A stretch of 64,000 nucleotides of DNA from Clytia hemisphaerica (taxonomy: Eukaryota > Cnidaria > Hydrozoa > Leptothecata > Clytiidae): contig CACVBU010000614.1 of NCBI GenBank assembly GCA_902728285.1, positions 1,129,098 to 1,193,097 on the forward strand, given 5' to 3'. The notes below the pieces were generated by a model. That model saw nothing but the letters and a program-made list of their open reading frames with translations. It searched no databases and was not told the DNA's origin. Of the stretch, positions 43,372 to 55,300 are shown piece by piece. The stretch's first letter is position 1; each line of letters opens with the position of its first letter. The position numbers and the translations under genes were made by a program.

Positions 43372-46300
43372 ATGTATGAAGACAACTCACAAAGAGAGCC
43401 TTTGCTCGCCGCAGCTGGTGGTACTGGTCAAGAAAACTTTCAGCCTCAACAACAACAACAACAAAATGGATTTTTTGGTGGATTCAACTTTGGTCAATAC
43501 CATCAATATCCTTCCTTCCAAACAGATGGTTCTTTGAATTTCCCAGCTGTTCCAGGTTTGTGTTTTGTCAAAGGTTTTTCATATTTTGTTGAGTTTGCAT
43601 AATCTCTGACATTATGGAAGCAAATCTTCCATTTTTTAGAAGGCGATCCCTTACACACGCTTCGAATGTTTGTTTCTATAATGGCGGAACCTTTATACAC
43701 CCTATAATACCCTCCGGGTATTCAGTATTCAGTTAAAATTGTTGTCCGAGTATGTGCAAGCCATAAGGGTACCACAAACCATAACACATCAATTGAGTTT
43801 TTGATCGGGTCTTAAAATTAAGGACAATTTTTCCGGCTCGGACGTACCCGTCACCTCACAAACCTAGTAGTCTTCTTTCTGACCAATCTTGCTCCACAGT
43901 GACTTGCTCCACATCCGTGTCAATGCAATATCAAAAAGCTTGTAAATTAAAACTGACGAGTAAGCAAACGATAAAAACAAAATCTTTAAGGACGTCTTTT
44001 TAGAACCCTCAAAATCGCACTGAGGGTTGTGTAAAAGCCTATGAGCTTTTTTTTTATTTTTTGGCGTTTTTAAGCCTTATAAAGTTGTTAAACTCTACGT
44101 TTCTTTTCATCATCAGGGTCAAATCTACCACAGTTATCAGGTGCGGATTTAGACTTTTTACCAACTGAACCGCCAGACTTTATCATTGACAATGCTGTTT
44201 TTCCAAAAGAAATATGCAAAAAACAGGTACTTGAAAATATTTTCGAAATTTCTTCCTTTGTTTGTCCGTACGTCTATCCATCCGTTCGTTCGTCCGTCCG
44301 TCCGTCTGTATTTATGCTTATCTAAAGTTTAAATTTCCTACAGTCACCTAGACTTCACTTAGTCATAAGCTGCACTTCCCACTAGTAAAGCGACTTTAAT
44401 TTCGATAAGTCAAGCTAAAAACTTCTCGGTAATTTGCTCAAACTCGTCAGATAGACAATTCTCACCGAGACAGGGGTGAAGATGTATAGATATGATTTTT
44501 TTTCAAAAGATAAGATTTCGAAATCTCATACCTTGCAATCACTTGCACCATTTCACACTATTTTAATACCAAGTTTATGTACGTGTGTTTTTCTGCGACG
44601 GAGACGGTAAGGTTCTAATTCGTCTACATCCTGACCAGCCCTCAGCTGAGGACGACGGTAAATTAGCACTTTTGGTCCTCGATATTGTGGGTCAGAACTG
44701 CGGGTTTTTCCGAATCGCTTCAGTCACTTTACCGTCCTCAAAAGTGTAAATACATAAACTCCGTAATGATGCGCGTGGTGCCACAATTTTCGTGTGTTGT
44801 ACCATAATGGAAAATGGACTGAGGGACTGTGAACAAGCTTAAAGCATACCTAAATTTATCTCTTTCTTCATAGCAACGAAGGAAAGAAAAGATGACACAG
44901 ATGGTAAAGTCGGTACAACGAATCAATTGTGATGACATCAAGCTAAATATCATCCTTCAGACGACCACTAATTCATTAGAATGGGTGGACAAAATTGACG
45001 TCATAGTCCATAATCATTACAAGAATATTAGATCAGAAGTTCAATCAAGCTGGAGAAACTTCAACAGATTTAATACAGTAAGTATTTAAATAAATTTTGT
45101 GTCGTGATAGCTACTCGAGTTCTTTTTCCTTTCAACACCTCCGTTCAGCTCATGGAAGCAGATTCGGTTGGTCGTGGACCCCCGCGAAAACAGAAATACT
45201 GTCTAGAACTTACTGAGCTACAAACATGGTCGTAATATTTGAGAAAAAAGGCAAATTCCTACGAAATCTTATAACCACAAACGATTTGGAAGTGCTCTAA
45301 ATTAGGTTGGAAGTGTAGAGTTTTAACTCTGAGTTTTAACTCTGAGTTTTAACTCTGAGTTTTAACTCTGAGTTTTAACTCTGAGTTTTAACTCTGAGTT
45401 TTAACTCTGAGTTTTAACTCTGAGTTTTAACTCTGAGTTTTAACTCTGAGTTTTAACTCTGAGTTTTAACTCTGAGTTTTAACTCTGAGTTTTAACTCTG
45501 AGTTTTAACTCTGAGTTTTAACGCTAGGGCTCAGAATATAGCCTGGAAGTCTATAAATCCCTCCCGAATTGAAATACTGGAATAAATTTATCAATTAGCC
45601 CAAAAGTGACTTTCTCGCCCGAACTCCACATTTCGAAAAACGAGGAAATAAGCTAAATTCTCAATATATTTTCACCATGATTGTATCCACAATAAATATC
45701 GACTCTTATCTAATCGTGCAGTCACCCAGCCCCTTGATTTTTTAATTGATAGTGCTTTCGTTAACCTACCAGAGCAGTGCCGTAGCAACTGGGGGGGCAA
45801 GGGGGGGCTATGCCCCCCAATAATTTTTTCAAAAATGGTTATTTTGAAAAATGCAAAGTTTTTATTTTTTAATTTGTCATAATTGTCTCTATGTGCATGT
45901 TTTGAGTGTATTTTTAAGCAATCTAGAGCTCAAATTTTCAAAATTTCCCCCCTCGGGCCAAACCATGGTTGGCCCTCGCGGTGTCACTAAACTTCAGCCC
46001 CCCCAATATGAAAATGCTTCCTACGGCACTGCAGAGATTTTGCCTAAATATCCCCTTCCTCAGGTAAGGTCCAGCTAGAGAATGCAATTCAACAATGATA
46101 ATGTCTTCGTCTACTATGATAAAATCCTTTCAATTCCAGATTCGTTTGGAGTTCAGTTTGAACGATGCTATAGACCACAAAGTCTTTGATCTTCCAAAAT
46201 CTCCAGACAAAGAAAAAAAGAAATTCTCTTATCTTATCACCATCAAATACAAGAACGTCTCAAAAACAGTCACAAAGGAGACCGATTCGTTTTACTTGAT

Positions 46301-49300
46301 CGGAACGGATAACAAGCGCCAAAGTTCAGGTATGCTCAGCGTGTTAGTCTAGAATAGACCTTTTCATAAATTACGTCACGAACATCACTTGCCTCGTTTT
46401 GAAATTATTGCCATGGTGATTATGTTCCTAGATACATTAAATGATTTTTTTGTGAATAGAAAGTAGTTGCAATGAAATCCGCTGGGAGCTAATCACCATG
46501 GCAATAATTTCAAAACGAGGCAAGTGATGTTCGTGACGTAATTTATGAAAAGTTCTATTATTAACCTTCAGTCAATATTCCCTGGAAAAATATTGTTTAG
46601 ATTTTGTTGTAATATTTTTTAAATAAGCTCAACACCGGGTAGCTGTTTTCTTCATTAAAATAATCGAAGTAAGCTTTAGTCGAGGATGAAATCCTAATAC
46701 CCTTTTAAGGGTTCATCCGAGTTTTCATTCCAAAACATGCAGAACAATATTTCTATTCAAACTTGGCTCTGCCCCTTCTGTGTAAGGAAAGTACTGTTTC
46801 ATCCATAATTAAAATCATTTGTCAAAACAAACTTTTTAAACAATGGATTGAAATGATTGGTTATTTTTTCACATGTTTTGTTTATGTATCCACCCCCTTC
46901 TCACAGACCCACTGGAATCCCTTCCGACTGGAAAAATTGGCCTAAATGTCGTCCTCATTGGAAAATTTTACTCTAATTTTTGTCCCCGCTGAAAATAATC
47001 AGAAAAGCCAATCTCCACTGCAAATTATTGTGCCATTTTTTCCATCCTCACTGAATTTTCTGACTCGAAAGCGATGAATTACAAATCCCCAGCCATAAAA
47101 AAGAAATGGGAATATCAATCCCCATCAGGGGGGGGGGGGTCAGTAGTAAAATCTCAGACATAATGAGGTTTACTACCGTGGTGGTGTGACAAAAAATGGA
47201 AAAAATTTTTTACTACCCAGGGTAGTAAAATAACAAAAAAGGTGGTATCTATGTGTAAATTTTTGAAAAACTTTTACTACCCGGGTAGTAAAAACTGGTA
47301 AAATTAGCAAATTTTAGCTATTTTTTGCAATATTTTTAATTTTTGGGATAATTTTTCTGGAAAAAATCTGAAATTTTTTATAATTTGAAACAAAATTTCT
47401 GTTGGAAAGTTGTTTGCTGCAAACAAAAAATTCTTGAAATTTTTTGTCAATATAGAAAAGACTTTAATTCTAAGGACAAAACCTAAAAATAGAGAAATAA
47501 TGATTTTTTAGCTCTTTTTGAAAAATTGGTCCAAAAAGCGACCAAAATTTAGGTGGTCTCTATGTCAAATTGTCCCAAAAAAATTTACTGCCAGGGTAGT
47601 AAAATACCTCTTCCAAGAATCTGGGTGGTGGTATGTAAAATTTTGTAAAAATCCTTTTACTACTCATATATGTCTGAGATTTTACTACAGACCCCCCCCC
47701 TGTCCCCATCGAGTTTTACTCCGCTATTTTTACCGCCACTGGCTGAAGAAATTCCACCGGGTCTGAGAGAAGGGGGTTTATGTATCACGTTGTATGAAGT
47801 TTGTTTTCTTTGTAACTTTACTTTTATGTCCATTTGACTTTTCACAACTTTCACCCCCAATGCATGACATTCATGACGTAAAGTCTTCTACGGAAACGCT
47901 TCGGTTCTTGCTAGTAGTGGAGAAAATTCAAGAGATTTCAACTGGAGAAAAATTGATTAAAATTCGCTACTACTTACCATAACCAGGGTGTCTCTGTAGA
48001 AAACAATACGTCATGAATATCATGAATAAAATACCATCATCATCACACACAACAGGTAGCACATCAAACAATGAAGAACTTGAACGCCAAATCAAACGAA
48101 CAAAATCTGACTCTTTTAATTCAGGTACCAAAAAATAAGAAAATAAAATAACAACAAAAACATCTAATGACATCAACTAAACATTCAATAATAAAAAACT
48201 AGGTCACAGTGTGGATCTAAACCACACTGAAACGACCGCCTTCCATCGCGCATCACGCTCGCGAAAGAGCGCGCGCACATTATTAACGCTTACATGTCAT
48301 GTACCAGATAAACATGTCATCTCCAGTACATTTTAGATTATTCATTGAAAACAGATTACAATATAGTCATTTTTCATGTCTCGATTATTCAATTCCGAAT
48401 ATAAGACATTCAGGGGAAAAAAAGAGAAACACCTGGGTAATCTAGTTAAAAAAGCCGAAAGTAAATGGTAGACAAAGTAATGAGCCAAGGTAAAACGAGA
48501 TTAGCTCACCACTATGAAAGAAACCGCCTCCGGCGGTCGATAATTACTACTTAAATAACGACACAGAGATTACTAACAACAACGACAAAAATATTGATTC
48601 TCCGAAATTTACACGGATCCCTCGATAAGGAAATATAAGAAATTTATGAAACGCTCCCTAAGCTTCTTTTGCCGAACCTAGGAGTCATTAGCTGTCAATG
48701 AGGATGATTAAATTGTCCAAGTTAGGGAGAACATCCCAAAATCTAGGTTTAGTTTAGTGATTTCATGGAAAAAATCTTTCTCACTTTTCAACGTTATCAT
48801 TCATTCTCTCATTAATTTATTGACTTTTTTAATTGGCCCCTGCTTATAACCATATCCACTTATGTATATTAGCGGGTGAGAATATCCTTTTGCCACCGCA
48901 CATATATTTTACTGATCCAACTAATACCAACTAATCATTATATTCATTTTGTGTGTATTGTATTGTTCTGTTTCTTGCTTCAGTATTTGTGAGAAAATTT
49001 TCTTTTCCTCAAATTACAGACCTATACGTTGTTTTTTTATAAGAACATCCAACTTTTTTGAGTTTTAAGCCTAAAAATTTTCCTAACATACTCTTATTTT
49101 CCCCATTTTTTGCGTATTTTTATCCATTTTCTTAAGAAATCGGGTGTTTTATAGTCCGCAAAGCCTTAAAGTGTTCTTAACATGTTCTAAACATTTTGGC
49201 CATCTAAGCCTTATGTTTTTACATAGTTTGTTCTTATAAAAAAACGTGTACACACATTGAAAATAACAAACACAGATAGCGCAGTTGGGAGAGCAATCGC

Positions 49301-52300
49301 CCGGCAAGCGAGAGGTCGTGGGTTCAATCCCCACTCGATTCGTTACCTTTGAGAAAACTGGGAAGTACATTAGTGCAGGATCCGTTGATTCATTACCCAT
49401 AAGTAATACGCACTTGATTTCACACAAACACAGTTTGGAAGTGACGATTTTTTGTACAAGGTAACAAACTTTTAGGGAATTACCCACAAAATGGCGAAAA
49501 TAAGAACATGTTAAGAACATTTTAAGGCTTCAATCTGATAAAAGCGCAGCTCGTTAAAGACGAGCAACACATCATTCGACCCTCATTACACTGTACTGTA
49601 ACGAACTACTTCTTTTTCTTTCAGTGAGTTCTGGAGATTCTGGAGTTGGATATTCACCGAGCGCCCCTTCATGTAAGATATACATTATAACCTTAATCTT
49701 CTCTGGATCTTCCTTATTAGAAATTAACAGGTTTTCCATACTCCTTATCAGACCTACTATTTGAGATCTGTTTTTATGCCAGTATGTAATTATATATAAC
49801 CATACATCTGTGGAATTTATTGACTTGCCGGTTAATTTTACAAGCACTTGCTATTCTCTCGCTTCTAAAAAAGGACTTAAGGCTTGGGAACACGAGCAGT
49901 TTTTTTCACGTTTGTACAATGCAACATGCTCCATCCCACCAACACAGGAAGTCCAAAAAAGGTACCCTTAAGGGCGGCACATACCGTACCCTCAATTTGC
50001 CTAAGTACCCCCCCCCCCCGGGCTGGCATCAAAGAATGAAAAGTTCATTTTTTCTTCTTCATTTTCAAAAAATTTTAAAATTATTTTTCTCAAGTATATA
50101 TTGCAGTTCTCTGATTTATTCTGAATTTAAAGATCTTTTTTACGCTTATAAAAAGGAATTTTGAGTCGCATTTTTATAGGAATCTTTTTGTTTTTAATGG
50201 ATTGAGATTTTTCTTAAGAAAACGGGGTATTTACGACCTGTGTGTACAATACAATGTGTATATTTTGTGTAACGCTTCATTCAAAATCCATAATGCTGCC
50301 GGAGCCACGTTTCACGCGTCTTCGTCGTTGATGTTCTAATATTATGCGAAATTATCGACTTTAAGTCGTCTTGTTTAATTTTACAGACGAAGGCAACAAC
50401 AATGGTCAACATCAACAACAACAACAGCAAAGCAGAATATTGGACGAATATTCACGTATTATAACCGATCGAATTGAAACGAAGACTCTTTCACTTAATG
50501 GTACGGAATTCGATGGAACATCATTCAAAACGGAACGCCATGACATTGGCTACCATTTTGAATTAGGTGATGATGATGGAAATTTCGAAGAAGGTATGAG
50601 CACCACTGAACTCTAACTACTTGACTGGATCGGGCTTATCGTATAATGGAATCGTTTTAAGGTTTAGAGCTGACAAGTCCGCCATCTTGTTTTCAGTTTT
50701 GGTCGTTAATACACCTTTTTGACCGTAGCCGCCAATTGCCGCGCGGGTATTTTTTTGTCCGCTTTATCCTACTAAAACCGTCCCCGTCTTTTTTCGCACC
50801 TATAAACAAAAGAAAAATGTGTTAAAAAAGAATTGGATCGAGTTTAGGGGGATAATTAAGTAATTAAGTGGCACGCACCTGACCACGCGACTACGGTCGA
50901 AAAGACGCGTGTATAGCGCGTGATTCGAATGTTTTGAAATTTGACGTTCTAGAAATCTTAAGGTAAAATAGAAAACAACATGGCAGACTACTCGACCTTA
51001 AAACCAGACACACTTTTCCACGCGAAATCTGTGAGCTTATCTATGTGTTTATATTGTATAAAACTATATCTTATATGAAACTTTAAATGGACCATTTGCG
51101 TCCCTAACTGAACTAAAATCCTGCCCCATCTTTTAATGCGACAGTAGACCTATGTGATGGTGATTTGTTTCAAGAAGACTTTCATACTCGCATCACGCTA
51201 TCTAATGGACCGAACTTGACTTCTTCTTTTTGCCGCATTTTGCTTTCAGTAAAGAAATTCATCAACGGGATTTAGGCTCGAGTTTGGATGTAATCATGAT
51301 TTACTTTGGTTTAGAAGCACCCCTGTGTCACAGACCCGGTGGACCCCTGCCCCGGTGGAAAAATAGGCCAAAAGATCGTCCCCTGTGGAAAAATACCATA
51401 TAATTTCAACCCTATTGGAAAATTGCTCTATGATTTTATCCCCATTGAAAATTGAATGGAAAAAGTTTCACTCCAAAAACATCCCCACTGGAATTTTTGA
51501 GCCAGAAACAATAGATTTTCTATCCACATTGGCATTTTGATAGAGATTCTCATCCCCACTGAGGGAAAAAGTTCTACCGGGGAATTGAGACAGGGGTGTT
51601 TAGAAGGGTACTGGCTATGGCAAACTGAACCAGATTCCTTTGCAGGGTTTAGGGTTGATAAATGTATTGACAGTGTTTTCTCTACTTCTTTGCAATCAAC
51701 AACAGGTGAAGTAGTTGGTCTGTCCGCTATAGAAACGTACGATGCAGATGTTGATCAAAACTCCATTCAAAAATTGGCCGTTGTCAAACTGACCAATCAG
51801 AATGCAAAAGACGCCATTTTGAAAGGTGTTGTTACGAAAGCACCATATATTGAAGCTTATTGTCCAAAGAAAAATTGTAAGTACAGTGTGTATTTTTGTC
51901 TTTTGAATGTAGATAGTCGGGCTGAAACGATATCATGCGGGACAAGTGAGTATAGAGGTTAGGTAAGCATAGATAGACAATTTGTTGGCAAAGGTTGAAA
52001 GCAGTGTGGCTCGACCAAAATTGGGGCAAATATAGGAAACAATTTTCGAAAGTTGGGATTTTGGCGCGCCCTAAATGTAAAATATAGGTGTAAAAGTAAC
52101 ACGAGCGAAGCGAGTATGAAAATTGTTGGGTATTATTTTTTTTCTGCTTATTTCAAGGTGATTATTTAAAAAGCAAAGGGGCGCTGAAATTAATCATTTT
52201 TGCTAAAGAGATTAGAATAAAACATTGCAGTCGACCGTCTCTAATTCGAAAGGGGAATTAGATTTTTATCTTATTAGGGAGCGTATCAAATAGTAGAGCG

Positions 52301-55300
52301 TCGTTTATGAGAGTTTCTTGATGACGATGACTTGTAGAATTATCAAAAAATGGAGCGTATCGAATTGTAGAAAGTCGAATTATAGAGTAGAATGATATAC
52401 TATTTTTATTTCTTTTCACCAGCCAACAAACGGACCATTATCATCTGTATGATGGGTATTGTTCCAGTTCAAGTCATTGGTTCTGTGCGCACAAATGAGT
52501 TTTTATACGCAGCTCCCAACAACCCTGGGTTTGCAGTCGGTGATTACGACTTGGGAACTAAAAGCGAGAAAAACGAAGCAACTTTTATTGGTGTAGCATT
52601 CAACTCGCGCTTGAACAGCGGTGATAAAACTGTACGTATTTCTTTGTATTTCTACATGCCCTCGTATTTTGTGGTCGGTTAGCTCAGTCGGTAGAGCATT
52701 CGTCTTACAATCCAAAGGTTGTGGGTTCGATCCCCGGTCACTGCTAACTCAGCGAATGCTAGGCAGTAAGTTACTGGGAGTTGAGAGTAGATATAGCGTT
52801 CTATCTCAGCATTAAATGGAAAAAGTGACGAAACGAGGATAGACTCCCTCAATCCCGGCTCCACCGACAGCCACTACAATCCTGGCCAAAAGTAAACGGA
52901 ATTCCACTTATTCTACGGTACTGTTTTTATGGCTCCACTCCCCCTTTCCCTCTCTACTATGTTGCTGAGTCAAGTTGTACTGAAATTCAACATTGTATAA
53001 GGGGGTAAAGGGGGAACTTGTAATTCATATAAATAAGTGAGGAATTCCATTACACTTTTGGCCAGTATTGTAGATGATTATACTTACTTCATTTTTGTCA
53101 GTCTCTCGAATGGTGTGAAGCATGGGCACAGATTTCTGTAAAGCCCAAAGGGCTAGATGTCGTGCTTCAAGCTCTTCCAAGCAAAAAAAGTGAATATCGC
53201 AAAAAAATATTGCTGGCACTGTTTTCGAAAACCCGCAAAGCTTCGCTTATTGGTCAAACACTGAAATTCTATGGTAATGTCACGTCACCTAGGTAGGATT
53301 TCCTTACCTAACCTCGCACACTTTTCAGCCAAAGCACGACTTCTAGTCCTTCGGGCTTTATAAATCTATGAGTATGGGCTGTAAAGAGGCAAAATTAGAG
53401 GATTTCGTTTTAAAAGATAAGAACTGAATTTTTCCAAGAAAACAAAATTTCTTATCACTACATCGAGAAAAGTCAAAACGCCGTTTCACAAATGATAGCT
53501 TTTGTCTCTTATTTTTTAGGTCGGTATAGTTGAAGCAGGGGTATCACTCATGCAAGCAGCTTCACAGCATTTAGTCAATGAAAAACTGAGAGACATGGAA
53601 ACTAGTTTGGACCACAAGATCGAAAGAGTGAACAGGTCAGCAATTCGATGGAGGAAATGTGAGTTTTACCAACCAACCAACTTGTCTTTTTCTCTAAATG
53701 AATACACCTAAAAACATTTAAGAAGGTTACAATATAACACCCCCTTCTCACAGACTCACTGGGACCCTTTCACACTGGAAACGGTGGACAATTATCCTCC
53801 AATTTTTGTCCCCACTGAAAATAATGAAATAAACCAATCCTCACTGCTAATTTTCCCATCCCCACTGAATTTTCTGACTTGAAAACAAAAGAATTAAAAT
53901 CTCTAGCCATGAAAAATATGGCAATATCGACCCCCATCGAGTTTCAGTCCGCTATTTTTATACCCACTGGCTGAAGAATCTTACCAGGTCTGTGAGAAGG
54001 GTGTCTTATTTTTTTGTTTTCCTTTCAAGTGCAAAACCTTTAGAGTAAAGCCTAGTCTATTATGTAGACTATACTTTTTAGCTGTTTTATAGAATTTTGA
54101 ATAAACTACGGACGGCTCCTGGACGGCTGAAAAAAAGTAAATCAACGACAGCATAATATTTTCCCCTCATTCTAGCAACTACTTATAAAAATTCAGCGAC
54201 GAATTTAGTACCTGAAAAGTCTCCTCCAAAACTGAGACAACAAGAAACAATATAAAATGTAATTTTGAAATCTTTCTTTTTGCCACCGGAGGAAGCCTAA
54301 AAGCTGAAGATGGCATTCATAGCTTCACGCATAAGGAAGTTGGGCAAACATCTCATAATTTTGCGCGTTTTTCAGTATTTTAGTTCCGCTTAACGGTAGC
54401 ATTCTTATCTTACGGTCTCTCTATTGTATTATCATCATCAAAAAGACTTTTCCGGAGTTATTTTGATCTGATTACTCATTTTGAAACGTCAGTTTGTCTT
54501 TTTCTTATACCTGGAGAGTTAAATGAATCTAAGGAAATGCCCTTTTCCGGGAAATTCCCTTTTTATACCACAAGTAGTTATTAAGCGCTCTTCACAGGTT
54601 ATAAATATTACTCTACTCAAAGTATTCAAACAGTTATGTTGCTAAACGTGTACATTAGTAAAATAACAGTATCTTCAGATATATACGCTTTTTATAGGAA
54701 AAACCAGTACGTCATATGATTCTGGCTGGGCTGCTCTTAAATTTATATGAGTTTTTCAGCCTTAAATGTCAATATTAATTAAAACGGAAACGTGTACTTC
54801 TCAGTAATTTCTGAAATCTGAGGTTCAGATTCTTCCTAATTTGTTCTTAGGTTTTGGCCAAATTTCAGCCTCGTATTCTTTTGCAATTGTTCTTAAAAAA
54901 ACGTGTAAGACAAGGCACGGATGTCACCTTAAGTAGACTGTAAATCACTCCCTTGACACATTTGTTAGCATTTGAAAGAATTTTGTCTCAGATGAGAGGT
55001 CACTCTTAACAAAAATTACTGTAGGGCTAGGATCATTTCTTTTGAGCGCAAATTCAACTCTATGTGTTCGTTTTGCTGCGGTGGCAACTTAATGAAAGTT
55101 ATGGCTAGTTTAAGGGACAGAGCCTACAACATTTTTAACACGGAATCGAATTTTTTCAATAGCTAATATCACATTAAAGGTTTTACCTTTTCATAAGTTT
55201 TCCCGTTTCATACCAGAAACATATTTCATATCAGGGCAGTGTCTGCCTTTTGTTATATTATGTGTCTCTTATAAGGGCATGAAATGCAAATGCTGTAGAT

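Noticed and set aside
45321..45522. CRISPR-like or coding repeat
   Set aside because: It is a head-to-tail 13-bp array without spacers, in an intron of a eukaryotic gene.
51537..51705. N-terminal part of a 141-residue frame leading into a gene D exon
   Set aside because: It is read-through of a CACCCCTGT MITE and intron. The acceptor at 51704-51705 aligns with the homologous exons.
52675..52745. Functional tRNA-Val gene
   Set aside because: A and B boxes are present, but the anticodon and acceptor stems fail to pair and a common tail follows in three copies, so it is a SINE.
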